Below are positions 25,679 through 35,392 of a stretch of DNA of 64,000 nt, piece by piece. The position numbers and the translations under genes were made by a program. The notes under the pieces are model-generated. The model was not told the DNA's origin, did no database searches, and saw only the letters and a program-made list of their open reading frames with translations. Position 1 is the stretch's first letter, and every line of letters begins with the position of its first letter. Origin of the DNA: Algoriphagus aestuariicola (lineage in GTDB: Bacteria > Bacteroidota > Bacteroidia > Cytophagales > Cyclobacteriaceae); the NCBI RefSeq assembly GCF_017254835.1, contig NZ_JAFKCW010000001.1, forward strand, positions 620,001 through 684,000, in the 5' to 3' direction.

Positions 25679-26536
25679 TTAGTTCCCTGTCAATGCTTGT
25701 TGGACAGTTGACTTGAGCTTTTTTGGGTCGTCCTTGATTTTTGAGAGATCTACCAGAGCTACTTTTCTGAAGTCGATGGGGTGGCTTTCGCTCTGTAGGG
25801 AGATGTAGCCTTCCTTCAAGAGCATGCCATCAATCTTTACCGCCGGATCAACAGGGCTCACATTGCCGCCGCCAATTTGTGGTTTGAAATAGGAGAAAAC
25901 GGTGTCTGTTCCGACCATATGGTGAACTTCCTCATCACCCAATACGATAAAATTGGCGGTTACCCATTGCTCACCGTGGTAGGTCTGGGATTTGGAATTG
26001 ATGCAGTGGGGAGTAAAGAGGGTGTCAGCCAAGACCACGTTGGTTCCCGGAGTGCAGAGGTTACAGGTAGTACGGGGATCTTTTCCATTGCCTCCCAGAA
26101 ACTGCGCCTCGATGGAAATAGGGAAATCCTGATCCTTCAACATCGTTTTGGGGTCTTGAGAATGGAGCATTGCGCCACTGTTTCTCAAAGCCCAGCCCTC
26201 GCCACCGGGACATTGCTCGCCTACAAATCTATATTCGACCTGCAACAGGTAGTAGGAAAATGGCTTCTTGTAGAAGATGTGCCCGTACTGGCGATCAAAA
26301 GCTGTATAGCCATCGTAGCGAACCTTCATCAACCCGTCTTCCACCCGGAAGGTATTTGCAAAATTATCATCCAAGTCATGGGTTCGGATTTTGACCGACC
26401 AATCCTTGATATCTTTTCCGTTGAAAAGTTGGATCCATTTGGTCTTCGCTGGCTGATCGGATTTCCAAGCGGTAAATCCAAATACCGTCAACAACAACAG
26501 TGTCGCGACTGGGATGTAGAATCCTTTTCTATTCAT
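25679..26536 (-). CDS. DUF1080 (3-keto-disaccharide hydrolase domain) exported protein
   Basis: A 285-aa protein with an N-terminal hydrophobic segment (IPVATLLLLTVFGFTAW). One concanavalin-like DUF1080 domain follows: IQLFNGKDIKDWSVKI at the start, FSYYLLQVEYRFVGEQCPG in the middle, EGYISLQSESHPIDFRKVAL near the end. Pfam now names this domain 3-keto-disaccharide hydrolase because several members cleave 3-keto-glycosides. It overlaps the upstream EEP gene by 8 bp on the same strand and faces the GH109-type gene. Confidence 0.88.
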   Translation of the reverse strand: MNRKGFYIPVATLLLLTVFGFTAWKSDQPAKTKWIQLFNGKDIKDWSVKIRTHDLDDNFANTFRVEDGLMKVRYDGYTAFDRQYGHIFYKKPFSYYLLQVEYRFVGEQCPGGEGWALRNSGAMLHSQDPKTMLKDQDFPISIEAQFLGGNGKDPRTTCNLCTPGTNVVLADTLFTPHCINSKSQTYHGEQWVTANFIVLGDEEVHHMVGTDTVFSYFKPQIGGGNVSPVDPAVKIDGMLLKEGYISLQSESHPIDFRKVALVDLSKIKDDPKKLKSTVQQALTGN

Positions 26537-27332
26537 TCTGATTTTCTTTTTTTAGTTTGAGAACGGCCCAGACTGGGTAGTGATCAGAGTAGGCGATGTC
26601 TTTAAGAACTTTGTATTCCACGAGCTCGAATTTCCTCGAATCGTACCAGATGTAGTCGATTCGGCCGCCATCCTCTTCTGTACCGTAGGTGTTTTGGAGA
26701 TTTCCGGCTACTGATCCGGCTTCTTTCCAATGAGTAGGGATTCTGGCATACTCCGGAGAATCGGGCGTGAAGTTTAAATCCCCGACCCACACGACCGGCT
26801 TGTCCATTGAGTCAGCATAGGCTAGGATGGAGTCGACTTGGGCGATACGATTTTCCTCAAACTGATGACAAAGGTGGGTGGCCCCAAAGTAAAACTCTTC
26901 CAAAGTTTTGAATTCGGCTTTCACCCAAGCCATAGCGCGAGGCTCACCTCCTTCAGGATTTGGGAGATTTAGCGTGTGATAATCGTAGCCTTTTTTTACC
27001 AATATACCCTCGCCGTAGCCACCTCCATCGTAGTCCATTGCCTTTCCGAAGTAACCATTGTAGCCGGTTTCATGGCTTAATTTATGGACGTAGTCGATAG
27101 GTTTGCCGTTGATTTTGGCGGAACGCTGCGTCATGCTGTCTACCTCTTGAAGGGCTATGGCGTCGGGCTGAAGTTGGATGAGTAGATTGGCGATTTCGGG
27201 TATATTGGAAACCGATGGTTGATCGGCCCGTTCTCCGTGGAGGATGTTGTAAGTTAGGATTTTGATTTCTTGGGCCGTCAGCGGCAATGCAAGAAAACAG
27301 CCTGCAAAAACGGCAAAAAGGAATTGCTTCAT
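26529..27332 (-). CDS. Endonuclease/exonuclease/phosphatase-family hydrolase, exported
   Basis: A 267-aa EEP-fold protein with a signal peptide (FLFAVFAGCFLALPLTAQ). EEP motifs are present: ILTYNILHG near the start, ALQEVDSMT (metal-binding Glu), WVGDLNFTPDSPEY, DYIWYD and SDHYPVWAVL (catalytic His) at the end. Characterised relatives are DNases, sphingomyelinases or sugar-phosphate/lipid phosphodiesterases; the substrate cannot be read from sequence. I chose the ATG at 27332; the upstream TTG at 27347 lies in or next to a promoter-like TACATTTG. Co-transcribed with the DUF1080 gene. Confidence 0.85.
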   Translation of the reverse strand: MKQFLFAVFAGCFLALPLTAQEIKILTYNILHGERADQPSVSNIPEIANLLIQLQPDAIALQEVDSMTQRSAKINGKPIDYVHKLSHETGYNGYFGKAMDYDGGGYGEGILVKKGYDYHTLNLPNPEGGEPRAMAWVKAEFKTLEEFYFGATHLCHQFEENRIAQVDSILAYADSMDKPVVWVGDLNFTPDSPEYARIPTHWKEAGSVAGNLQNTYGTEEDGGRIDYIWYDSRKFELVEYKVLKDIAYSDHYPVWAVLKLKKENQNE

Positions 27333-27335
27333 TCC

Positions 27336-27343
27336 CAAATGTA
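27336..27343 (-). promoter_or_regulatory. TACATTTG box 3 nt before the EEP start
   Basis: An exact TAnnTTTG on the minus strand, only 3 nt upstream of the ATG at 27332. If used, the transcript would be leaderless. No -33 element is visible at the usual spacing. Confidence 0.35.
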
Positions 27344-27541
27344 TCAAATTGTGTTTGACTCTCTCTGGTAAATATGACGAAGGGAGAAGATAAAATAGAT
27401 TATTGGCTTTAGATTGAGGGAGTTTAATATGAACATAAACCCGTAATAAATGCGGAACTATATTTTCGAATCCAGAGCAAATATCTCCCTTCTGCTATCG
27501 CCGGCAGCTTCCCGTGGATTTTTGCATTTAAGCCTGGCCAT

Positions 27542-29140
27542 ATGAGATTTCTGAAGATAGCGATCATCGTTTTCGTCTCCATTTTTGCCTTGGGGGGCAT
27601 AGGGGTATTTTTTGGGGTGAAATGGGTCAACAACAACCTTGAATCGCTGATCAACTCCAATCCCGACAGGACCTACAACATCAAATTCCAAGTGCTTGAT
27701 TTTAACTACCTAAGCAGGGTCATTTTCATTTCGGAGGTGACCATCAGTCCGGTGGGGGATCAAGACGGCGTATTTGTAGATGGTCGGGTGGATCAGGTCG
27801 AGCTCAACCAGCTCAATCTTTGGCGGCTTTTTATACATAGGGAATTGGTGCTGAAGGAGCTTGTCTTTGTGGAGCCGCTGCTGGTAGTCTATGTACCGGA
27901 GGACAACCCCGATGAGCAAAAAGCCGGAGAAGGCCTGAAGAGCCTGTTTGGCGATATTCTTTCCCGGGGAAAAATCGAAAACTTCAAGCTGGGACAAGCT
28001 GGAGTCCAGGTGATGAGGAACGGAGACCAAATCGGTACTTTGAGCAATTTTAACATCCTTGCGACCGAGCTTGAGACTGACTCGCTAAAGTGGAACAATC
28101 CCATCCCCTTTGACTACGGTCGGATCTTGGTTTCAATCGACAGCGCTGATCACAAGCTCGCCAGCGGGCAGCTTTTTAAGTCCGGGAAAATCGCCTTCGA
28201 CAGCAAAAGCCAAGAACTGAAAGTGATCTCTCCTTCGATGAAATATGGAGAGAGCTTGATCGAGGCTTCTTCCAAAATGGAGTTTCAGGTGGATTTGATA
28301 GAATTTGAGCTCGATTCTCTCGTGTTTTCAGGCTTGGAAGCCAACAGCAATCTGTATTCCTATCTGGATATCCGGGCCAGGAGGCTGGAAGTTTCGGGTT
28401 TGAAGCTGGATGATTTTCGAAACAAAAACATCTCAAGACCACCGGATGAATACAAGCCCCTGTTTCAGGGTTTGGTGCAGAAAATTTCCTTTCCCCTCAA
28501 GCTCGATACATTGAGACTCCTCGATGGAGCCATAAGCTACGGAGAGGCTGTGGCTGGCAAAAATGAAACCTGGAAATTTCAACTGGATCAAATAAATGGA
28601 ACCTTGGTCAATGTAACGTCTATCCCGGAATACCAAGAAAGCTTGGAATATGCAAATGCGGACTTTACAGCCAAGATAGACGGGGAAGGGGAGATGATTA
28701 TCGATATCGACATTCCTTATAACCGCGATGAGTTTGATTTGAATGTGGTTTTGACGGATTTTCCTCTGGTCAAGATCAGTGAAATACTGAACCCATTGAT
28801 GAACGGCAAAATCGAAACCGGAGATCTGCGAAGGTTGGAGCTCTTGATGCATGCCGATTCGACGGGTTCAACCAGTCAGTTCACTTTTGACTATGCGGAC
28901 TTGAAGCTCGAGATGTTTGGCAAGAAGGGTGGACAGAAGAATGGATTAAAATCCTTGATTGCCAATGTTTTGTTGAATCAGTCCAATCTCCCTGGAGAAA
29001 AGAACTACCTCCGAGCGGAATTTTTTACAGTTAGAAATCAATACCGTGGGCCCTTTCACTTGATCTGGAATAGCACAAAAGACGGGATGATGCGCATCGT
29101 CCCAGGCAATGCGGCCAGAGAAATCATGAATTTGGATTAA
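27542..29140 (+). CDS. AsmA/DUF748-like membrane-anchored envelope protein
   Basis: A 532-aa protein with one N-terminal transmembrane helix (about 5-26) and a long beta-rich periplasmic part. The pattern of short amphipathic strands (FISEVTISPVGDQDG, LNQLNLWRLFIHRELVLKEL, VVLTDFPLVKISEILNP) resembles AsmA/DUF748-type proteins that bridge the envelope and move phospholipid. Assignment is by pattern only. It is monocistronic, with a 209-bp upstream gap. No catalytic motif is seen. Confidence 0.6.
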   Translation: MRFLKIAIIVFVSIFALGGIGVFFGVKWVNNNLESLINSNPDRTYNIKFQVLDFNYLSRVIFISEVTISPVGDQDGVFVDGRVDQVELNQLNLWRLFIHRELVLKELVFVEPLLVVYVPEDNPDEQKAGEGLKSLFGDILSRGKIENFKLGQAGVQVMRNGDQIGTLSNFNILATELETDSLKWNNPIPFDYGRILVSIDSADHKLASGQLFKSGKIAFDSKSQELKVISPSMKYGESLIEASSKMEFQVDLIEFELDSLVFSGLEANSNLYSYLDIRARRLEVSGLKLDDFRNKNISRPPDEYKPLFQGLVQKISFPLKLDTLRLLDGAISYGEAVAGKNETWKFQLDQINGTLVNVTSIPEYQESLEYANADFTAKIDGEGEMIIDIDIPYNRDEFDLNVVLTDFPLVKISEILNPLMNGKIETGDLRRLELLMHADSTGSTSQFTFDYADLKLEMFGKKGGQKNGLKSLIANVLLNQSNLPGEKNYLRAEFFTVRNQYRGPFHLIWNSTKDGMMRIVPGNAAREIMNLD

Positions 29141-29321
29141 AAGCAAAAAGGCGACGGAAAAGGCTTTTTATACTTTTTTAGTGGGACGAGTTGCGAATTC
29201 AATGATGCCTAGAATTTCGTGTTTTTTTCACCCTGAAATATTTTGCGTTTCGGTGTTTTTCAAGGGAATAATGTTCGCTTAAAATACTTATTTTCAATTG
29301 AATATCTAACCAATACACCTT

Positions 29322-30701
29322 ATGAGAAAACTATATTCTTTGCTGTCTTTCTCTGCCCTGTTGGGCATGGCAGCGTCCTGCGGGGACGTGATCGAAAACG
29401 AAGTTGCGGTGGGCGACGCCGTTGAAGTCGCGCTTCAAGAGGCTTTCGTGCCGGGTCAGCTTTTGATCAAATACAAAACGTCCCGCCAAAACTCGAGGCT
29501 TTCCCAGGATGTAATGACATTGATCCAAGGCAGTGTAGTAGAGGAGATCTCCACTGGAGCCATGCAGATGGCTAATGCCCGAATGGGAGTACAATCAGGC
29601 GACTTGCTTCTAGTAGAGTCCAAGCTAGGAACAATGGAGGCTATCGGGCTACTCAAAAACATGCCTGAAATCGAGTATGCTGAGCCCAATTGGATTTATC
29701 AGCACCAGGCCATATCCAATGATACGTACTTTGTGAGCGGTCAACTTTGGGGAATGTCTGCCGGCGGCAATCAATTTGGATCGAGGGCAAATGAGGCTTG
29801 GGCCGCAAATAAACTGGGTTCAAGTTCCGTTTATATCGGGATTATCGACGAAGGCTACATGTACACCCATCCAGATTTGGCGGCCAATGCTGGCACAAAC
29901 CCGGGAGAAACTGCGAACAATGGCGTTGATGACGACGGCAATGGTTTGGTGGATGATGTGTATGGATGGGATTTTGACGGAAGGAACAACTCCGTGTTCG
30001 ATGGTACTGGCGATGACCACGGCACGCACGTAGCTGGCACCATTGGAGGTGTAGGGGGCAATGGTACCGGTGTCGCCGGAGTGGTTTGGAACGTCAAGTT
30101 GCTCAGTGCGAAATTTTTGGGAAAAAGGGGAGGAACTACTGCCAATGCCATCAAAGCAGTCGATTATTTTACCGACCTCAAGGCCAATCAGGGTTTAAAT
30201 ATCGTCGCCACCAACAACTCTTGGGGAGGAGGCGGATTTTCCCAAGCCTTGAAAGACGCGATTGACCGGGCTGGCGCCGAAGGCATTCTGTTTATAGCAG
30301 CGGCTGGTAACTCGGGAACCAATAACGATGCCTCGGCTAGTTATCCTTCAGGATATACTTCTTCTAACATCATTGCCGTTGCTTCGATTACCAGCACGGG
30401 CGCTTTGTCCTCTTTCTCCCAATACGGAGCTACGACAGTGGATATCGGTGCACCAGGATCTGCGATTTGGTCAACAATCCCTGCCAGCTCCAAGGGAAAG
30501 GTAGTCGCAAGCTATGCCAGCTATAGCGGTACATCTATGGCGACGCCGCATGTGTCCGGCGCCGCGGCCTTGTATGCATCGCAAAATCCCGGCGCATCCG
30601 CTGCGCAGATCAAAAACGCGATTTTGGGACAAGCTACTCCGACAGCGTCCTTGGCTGGTAAAGTCGTCACGGGAGGCAGATTGAACGTTTCTGGGTTCTG
30701 A
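29322..30701 (+). CDS. S8 subtilisin-family serine peptidase
   Basis: A 459-aa exported subtilase. A signal ending around GMAASC20 is a weak lipobox. An I9-like propeptide spans about 43-128 (PGQLLIKYK ... EIEYAEPNWIYQ). The catalytic triad is Asp176 (GIIDEGY), His233 (DDHGTHVAGT) and Ser405 (SGTSMATPH), with oxyanion Asn330 (AAAGNSG). A Ca-binding-like acidic segment DDDGNG lies near 203-208. No C-terminal sorting domain follows the peptidase domain. Probably an extracellular or surface protease. Terminator downstream. Confidence 0.95.
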   Translation: MRKLYSLLSFSALLGMAASCGDVIENEVAVGDAVEVALQEAFVPGQLLIKYKTSRQNSRLSQDVMTLIQGSVVEEISTGAMQMANARMGVQSGDLLLVESKLGTMEAIGLLKNMPEIEYAEPNWIYQHQAISNDTYFVSGQLWGMSAGGNQFGSRANEAWAANKLGSSSVYIGIIDEGYMYTHPDLAANAGTNPGETANNGVDDDGNGLVDDVYGWDFDGRNNSVFDGTGDDHGTHVAGTIGGVGGNGTGVAGVVWNVKLLSAKFLGKRGGTTANAIKAVDYFTDLKANQGLNIVATNNSWGGGGFSQALKDAIDRAGAEGILFIAAAGNSGTNNDASASYPSGYTSSNIIAVASITSTGALSSFSQYGATTVDIGAPGSAIWSTIPASSKGKVVASYASYSGTSMATPHVSGAAALYASQNPGASAAQIKNAILGQATPTASLAGKVVTGGRLNVSGF

Positions 30702-30719
30702 TCTCAGCAATTCACAAAC

Positions 30720-30755
30720 AAAAAGGAGCATCAATTCGAGGCTCCTTTTTTGTTT
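30720..30755. terminator. Bidirectional terminator between subtilase and PaiB-like genes
   Basis: AAAAAGGAGC (30720-30729) pairs with GCTCCTTTTT (30741-30750) across an 11-nt loop, with a T-run on the plus strand. Confidence 0.9.
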
Positions 30756-30778
30756 TATCTGGATTGATTTTCAAAAAA

Positions 30779-31393
30779 TCATCGTTTTTTCCGCATTTCG
30801 GAAGCGACTTCTTGGTCCAGATGGCTTGGGCTTTGGTCCAGCATTTTTATGATGTTTTGGTAATTGACATCGTCACGGTTTTGGGAAAGCTTGGCACTTG
30901 CATGAACCTCGGTGATTTTCACTTCCAGTCCCACCAGGGCACGAACCTGACTTTGGACATAGGATTCCGACATGGTTTCCACGCTCACCCGGTTTGGGCG
31001 ACCTGACTCATAGACATCGACCAGAGTTTTAAGATGGGTCATCAGCTGCTCACCTTCTATGATTCTGATTTCTCCGTACACATGCACCGCCAAGTAGTTC
31101 CAGGTCGGTACATTCTCGTGGTTGTACCAAGAGGAGGAAATGTATGCATGTGGACCTTGAAAGACCACCATGACCTCATCCCCATCTTTGATGGATCTCC
31201 ATTGGGGATTCGCTTTGGCAATATGCCCGCTAAGGCTCGCATCGCCCTCGCTGTTTTTGCCAAAAACAAAAGGTAAATGCGTCGCCCAAGGCCTTCCATT
31301 GACTTGGCTGACCAGTGTGGCGAAGGCGTTTTTTTGGATAAAGTCGATCACTTCGGGTTCATTTTCCCAAGCGTTGAGAGGGTGGATATACAT
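30779..31393 (-). CDS. FMN-binding negative regulator, PaiB family
   Basis: A 204-aa protein with the PaiB/FMN-binding split-barrel layout: FIQKNAFATLVSQVNGRPW, ATHLPF, GHIAKANPQW, FQGPHAYISSSWY and PTWNYLAVHVYGEI. PaiB was described in Bacillus as a negative regulator; most members are only predicted to bind FMN. I start it at the ATG at 31393, where the PaiB domain begins (MYIHPLNAW). The frame stays open for nearly 900 bp upstream, but that part is antisense to the helicase gene. Divergent from the helicase, 111 bp apart. Confidence 0.88.
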   Translation of the reverse strand: MYIHPLNAWENEPEVIDFIQKNAFATLVSQVNGRPWATHLPFVFGKNSEGDASLSGHIAKANPQWRSIKDGDEVMVVFQGPHAYISSSWYNHENVPTWNYLAVHVYGEIRIIEGEQLMTHLKTLVDVYESGRPNRVSVETMSESYVQSQVRALVGLEVKITEVHASAKLSQNRDDVNYQNIIKMLDQSPSHLDQEVASEMRKKR

Positions 31394-31504
31394 CAGGTAA
31401 AAATTGGGGTTTAGGAAGTGGAAATTTACGAAATCGGAAGGTAAATGTTGGATCAGGCGGAGTCGAAGGATTGCCTTTGACTCAAAAGAAACTAATTTAG
31501 TTGG

Positions 31505-33772
31505 ATGGAAAATCAATCCACCGACAGGCTGTCGCTTGCAGCCAAGTTTGTCAACAGCACGGGAGCTCCGATTTTTTTGACCGGAAAGGCGGGGACTGGC
31601 AAAACGACTTTTTTGAGGGATCTGGCCAGGCATACCCACAAACGCTTTGTAATTGTGGCACCCACCGGGATTGCTGCGCTCAATGCCAAGGGGGTGACAA
31701 TCCATTCCCAATTTTTGCTTCCATTCGGCTCCTTTCTTCCCACCCGAGAGGCAGAGGGACACTATTCGGATCAGCACGGGTTTTTCACCCAGCAGACCTT
31801 GGCGCGCAAGCACCCGCTCAATCAGCTGCGGAGAAATGTGCTCAAATCCATCGACCTTTTGGTGATTGACGAAGTGAGCATGCTTCGGGCGGACATTCTG
31901 GATGCCATAGATTACCGAATGCGGAGTGTCAAGAGAAATTACAAAACCCCCTTTGGCGGGGTTCAGGTGCTGTTGATCGGGGATTTGCACCAGCTTCCGC
32001 CGGTAGTCCGGGATCAGGAGTGGGCTGTGCTCAGTCGTTTTTACAACTCCATTCATTTCTTTGAAGCCAAAGCCTTGCAAAATTCGGGCATGATCTATCT
32101 CGAGCTTGACAGGATTTTCCGTCAGCAGGACGAGATTTTTATTCGGATCTTGAACAATCTGCGGGACAATCGGGCCACACCGGAAGACGTCCGCATACTC
32201 AACCAGCATTTCAGGTCTTTGGATGAAATCCGCGATCTGCCGCCGGCAATCACCCTCACGACGCACAACTACAAGGCCGACGAACTCAATCTCAGGGAAC
32301 TGAGGCTACTTGACTCGCCCTCTTATTGGTATGAGGCCGAATTGGAGCGGGATTTTCCGGAGACGTTGTTTCCGCTTCCCCAGTCGATAGAATTGAAAGT
32401 GGGCGCCAGAGTCATGTTCATCAAAAACGACACCTCCGGAAATGCGAACTATTTCAACGGAAAGCTGGCGACTGTCGCGAGCTTGGCGGAAGGGGAAGTG
32501 ATCGTCGAGCTCGACGGTGGAGGAGGCGAGTTTCAGCTTAGAAAAGAGCTGTGGGAAAACAAAAAGTATCGGATTAATCCTGACACCAAGGAGCTGGAAG
32601 AGGAGGTGATTGGAACTTTTGCCCAGTTCCCCATCAAGTTGGCTTGGGCGGTGACCATTCACAAAAGTCAAGGACTCACATTTGACAGGGCGATTGTCGA
32701 CGTCGGTCAGGCCTTTGCGCCAGGCCAAGTCTATGTGGCTTTGAGTAGGCTGCGAAGCCTGGAGGGGCTTATCCTGCGGACGCGCGTACAAGCTGATGTG
32801 ATCTATTCGGATCCAAAGGTGGTGGATTTCACACAGGTCGTGGGGCAACAGCAGGATCTTGCCGAGCTGCTTTCGCAAAACCAAAGTCACTATCTCAGCA
32901 ATCTCATCCAAGACACGTTTGGGTTTGAAAGCCTGCTCAGATCCCTTGCCCAATTTGACAAAGACCAAGAGAGCAGTCTGGAGTTTGAGGAAGAAAGCCT
33001 TAGGAAAGATCTGCCCTTGATTTATGAAAAGCTCGAGTCGGAAGGGGAAAATACCCGCAAGTTTCGCAACCAGCTCCTCACCTTGCTCCATCATGGCGAA
33101 GAGGGGCGCCTGCTGGAACGACTCGAAAAAGGATCGGACTACTATTTGGCGCTTCTCGAAGAGCTGATCGAGCGCCTCATGCTACATCAGGCCAAGGTCG
33201 CGGATTTTTCCCGCATCAAAACTTACCAAAATGGCTTGGAAGAATTGGAGTTGGAGCTTTTGGGCAAATTCCTTGACCTCGCGAGAGCAGCTCGGCTAGT
33301 CCGGGCGATCTTAAAAGGTGAGATCACCGGTAGAATGGATGATCTTGAGGGCCTGATCGCGCTGAAGAGGAAGGCCATCCATGCTCGAGTTCTAGAAAAG
33401 TTGCCGGAAAAGACCAAGAGCTCTACCAAAACCGGCCGGAAAAAGTCTTCTGAAAAAGTCAAAAAAGCCCCGAAGGAGAAAAAAGAAGACTCAAAATCTG
33501 TCAGTGTGCAGATGTTTTTGGATGGAAAAAGCCCCGCAGAAATTGCTGCCGAAAGAGAGTTTGCCCTATCTACCATCATGGGACACCTCAGTGCTGGAGT
33601 CAAATCCGGCAAGCTTACGCTAGAACAGCTGGTGTCGGATGAGGCGATCAGGGAGATTCAGCAGCTGGCCGGAAAATATGAGGCGCTAAAACCCTACTAC
33701 GAGCACTTCGAAGGGAAATACGACTACGGTACGCTGAGGCTGGTGTTGTTTTCCGAAGGCGAACCCAAATAG
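31505..33772 (+). CDS. PIF1/RecD-like DNA helicase with C-terminal helix-turn-helix
   Basis: A 755-aa superfamily 1B helicase. Walker A is GKAGTGKTT at residues 27-35, Walker B is LLVIDEVSM near 118, and GDLHQLPPV is motif III. AWAVTIHKSQGLTFDRAIVD near 380 and VYVALSRLRSLEGL are motifs V/VI. After the helicase core come an acidic helical region, a Lys-rich linker (about 635-665) and a C-terminal HTH_40-type domain (MFLDGKSPAEIAAEREFALS). This architecture is widespread in Bacteroidota. It probably works in replication or repair; 5'-3' polarity is expected from the family. The start lies directly before the conserved N-terminus. Confidence 0.92.
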   Translation: MENQSTDRLSLAAKFVNSTGAPIFLTGKAGTGKTTFLRDLARHTHKRFVIVAPTGIAALNAKGVTIHSQFLLPFGSFLPTREAEGHYSDQHGFFTQQTLARKHPLNQLRRNVLKSIDLLVIDEVSMLRADILDAIDYRMRSVKRNYKTPFGGVQVLLIGDLHQLPPVVRDQEWAVLSRFYNSIHFFEAKALQNSGMIYLELDRIFRQQDEIFIRILNNLRDNRATPEDVRILNQHFRSLDEIRDLPPAITLTTHNYKADELNLRELRLLDSPSYWYEAELERDFPETLFPLPQSIELKVGARVMFIKNDTSGNANYFNGKLATVASLAEGEVIVELDGGGGEFQLRKELWENKKYRINPDTKELEEEVIGTFAQFPIKLAWAVTIHKSQGLTFDRAIVDVGQAFAPGQVYVALSRLRSLEGLILRTRVQADVIYSDPKVVDFTQVVGQQQDLAELLSQNQSHYLSNLIQDTFGFESLLRSLAQFDKDQESSLEFEEESLRKDLPLIYEKLESEGENTRKFRNQLLTLLHHGEEGRLLERLEKGSDYYLALLEELIERLMLHQAKVADFSRIKTYQNGLEELELELLGKFLDLARAARLVRAILKGEITGRMDDLEGLIALKRKAIHARVLEKLPEKTKSSTKTGRKKSSEKVKKAPKEKKEDSKSVSVQMFLDGKSPAEIAAEREFALSTIMGHLSAGVKSGKLTLEQLVSDEAIREIQQLAGKYEALKPYYEHFEGKYDYGTLRLVLFSEGEPK

Positions 33773-33821
33773 CCGAAAGCGGCATTTAGCTCGGCAGGTT
33801 GTCTCTTGGCTTTGGAACGCA

Positions 33822-35339
33822 TTAGAAAGACTTTTCCGTCAAGATCGCCATGACCGTTACGATTCCTTCCTTGTAGTTTCCCAGCCGAAGATTCTCATTT
33901 GGACTGTGTTGGTTGTTGTCGGCATTGACGGTAGGAATGACAACAGCAGGAATCTTTAAGGCATCGACGAAAGGCGAGATGGGAATGGACCCACCCGAAA
34001 TTCGAATTTCCACCGGGGCTTTGTCGAATGCGCGGATCATTGCTTTTCGAAGCCAAGCTCCTGCCTCGGAGTCTATCGGGGTACGGAAGGCTTGGTAAGA
34101 GATGGATTTGTCCAGCTTTACGATTTTGGGAAATTTCATCCTCTCTTCATCCGTGGGATCTTGGCTCAAGATTTGGAAACCTTCAGCTTTGATGTGGGTT
34201 TCGATCAGTCCAAAGAGCCGGTTTGGGTCTGACTCTGGTACGAGCCTCATGTCGAGTTCCGCGACAGCTGTAGCCGGGATGATAGTGGTCGCCTGAGCGC
34301 CGGTATATCCCGAGCTCATCCCCCTGATATTCAGCGAAGGATAATTGATGCTTTCCTGATAGGTTTGCCCCACTTTGTCCGTCCGCCCAATTCCCAATCG
34401 CTTTTGAACCGCTTGTTCGTTATCCGGCACGTTAGAGAAGATCTCCCGCTCCGCATCCGAAAAGTTGATGCCGTCATAGAATCCGGGAATCACGACCCGA
34501 CCCTCAGCATCCTTCATAGAGGACAAAAGTTGTGCTAAAAGAAGTGCGGGATTTGGGGAATAGTTGCCGTAGTGCCCGCTGTGCTGGGGTAGTTTTGGCC
34601 CATAAGTGGTCAGGGTCATATCGGCTATGCCCCGCGCACCATAGCTCAGGGTTGGCTCGTTGCTGGTATGGCGTGGACCGTCCATGATTAGCATGAGGTC
34701 AGCATCCAGTTTTTCGCGGTATCGGGTTACGGCAGCAGGCAGCCTCGGCGATCCTTGTTCCTCTTCAAAATCTAGGATGATCTTTAGGTTAAAATCCGGG
34801 TTTAGTCCTGCGACCGTCATGGCATCCCAAGCGGAAATAAACATAGCAAGCGGACCTTTGTCGTCAGAGACCGACCTTGCAAAAATCCTCCATTCCGGGT
34901 CATACGCCGATTTCAATCGTTCGATGGGTAGTGGTTCCCATTTCGATGAAGTGTTGAGAGATTTCAGGACAGGCACATACGCGTCTTCCTGGTCCCATTT
35001 GCTGATGTCCACTGCTTGACCATCTACATGGAAGTAGAAAAGTATTGTTTTGGATGCGCCTTGCCGATTTTTCCCGACGAGAAGGAGCGGGATTCCGCCG
35101 GTATCCAGCCGTTCGTGAGTCCATTTCCTAGCGGCAAATTTATCCTCACACCATTTGATATTGGTCTCGATTTGATCAGGATAGACTGCGTCGTTTGGCA
35201 TAGAGACAATATCCAATAGCAACTCCAGGGAAGATTGCCATTGTTTTTCTGCCATGGCTTGCAACTCGGCTTGATTTGGGGCTTGGGCCTGGGCGGCAAG
35301 GCTGAGGAAAAACAACGCTGCAACGTAAGATTGTCTCAT
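33822..35339 (-). CDS. M20-family dipeptidase, exported
   Basis: A 505-aa zinc peptidase with a signal peptide (AALFFLSLAAQAQA). M20 metal and catalytic motifs are visible: FYFHVDGQ (His and the Asp two residues on), SVSDDKGP (bridging Asp), DFEEEQGSP (catalytic and metal Glu), LIMDGP, and the C-terminal GGSIPIS / NADNNQHSPNENLR with the last His ligand. The length and dimerisation insert (about 220-380) fit the larger dipeptidase branch. The periplasmic location suggests peptide scavenging. A 53-bp gap separates it from the same-strand DUF4256 gene upstream. Confidence 0.92.
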   Translation of the reverse strand: MRQSYVAALFFLSLAAQAQAPNQAELQAMAEKQWQSSLELLLDIVSMPNDAVYPDQIETNIKWCEDKFAARKWTHERLDTGGIPLLLVGKNRQGASKTILFYFHVDGQAVDISKWDQEDAYVPVLKSLNTSSKWEPLPIERLKSAYDPEWRIFARSVSDDKGPLAMFISAWDAMTVAGLNPDFNLKIILDFEEEQGSPRLPAAVTRYREKLDADLMLIMDGPRHTSNEPTLSYGARGIADMTLTTYGPKLPQHSGHYGNYSPNPALLLAQLLSSMKDAEGRVVIPGFYDGINFSDAEREIFSNVPDNEQAVQKRLGIGRTDKVGQTYQESINYPSLNIRGMSSGYTGAQATTIIPATAVAELDMRLVPESDPNRLFGLIETHIKAEGFQILSQDPTDEERMKFPKIVKLDKSISYQAFRTPIDSEAGAWLRKAMIRAFDKAPVEIRISGGSIPISPFVDALKIPAVVIPTVNADNNQHSPNENLRLGNYKEGIVTVMAILTEKSF

Positions 35340-35392
35340 CAGGAGGTGGTATTACGAAAAGTGAAAAAGATGCATTCTCGGTTGGTACGATG

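Noticed and set aside
31394-32266. Long minus-strand extension of the PaiB-like frame
   Set aside because: It is antisense to the conserved helicase, has no PaiB similarity before the Met at 31393, and is a frame shadow.
32306-33094. 262-codon minus-strand ORF antisense to the helicase
   Set aside because: Complement of helicase codons without own similarity.
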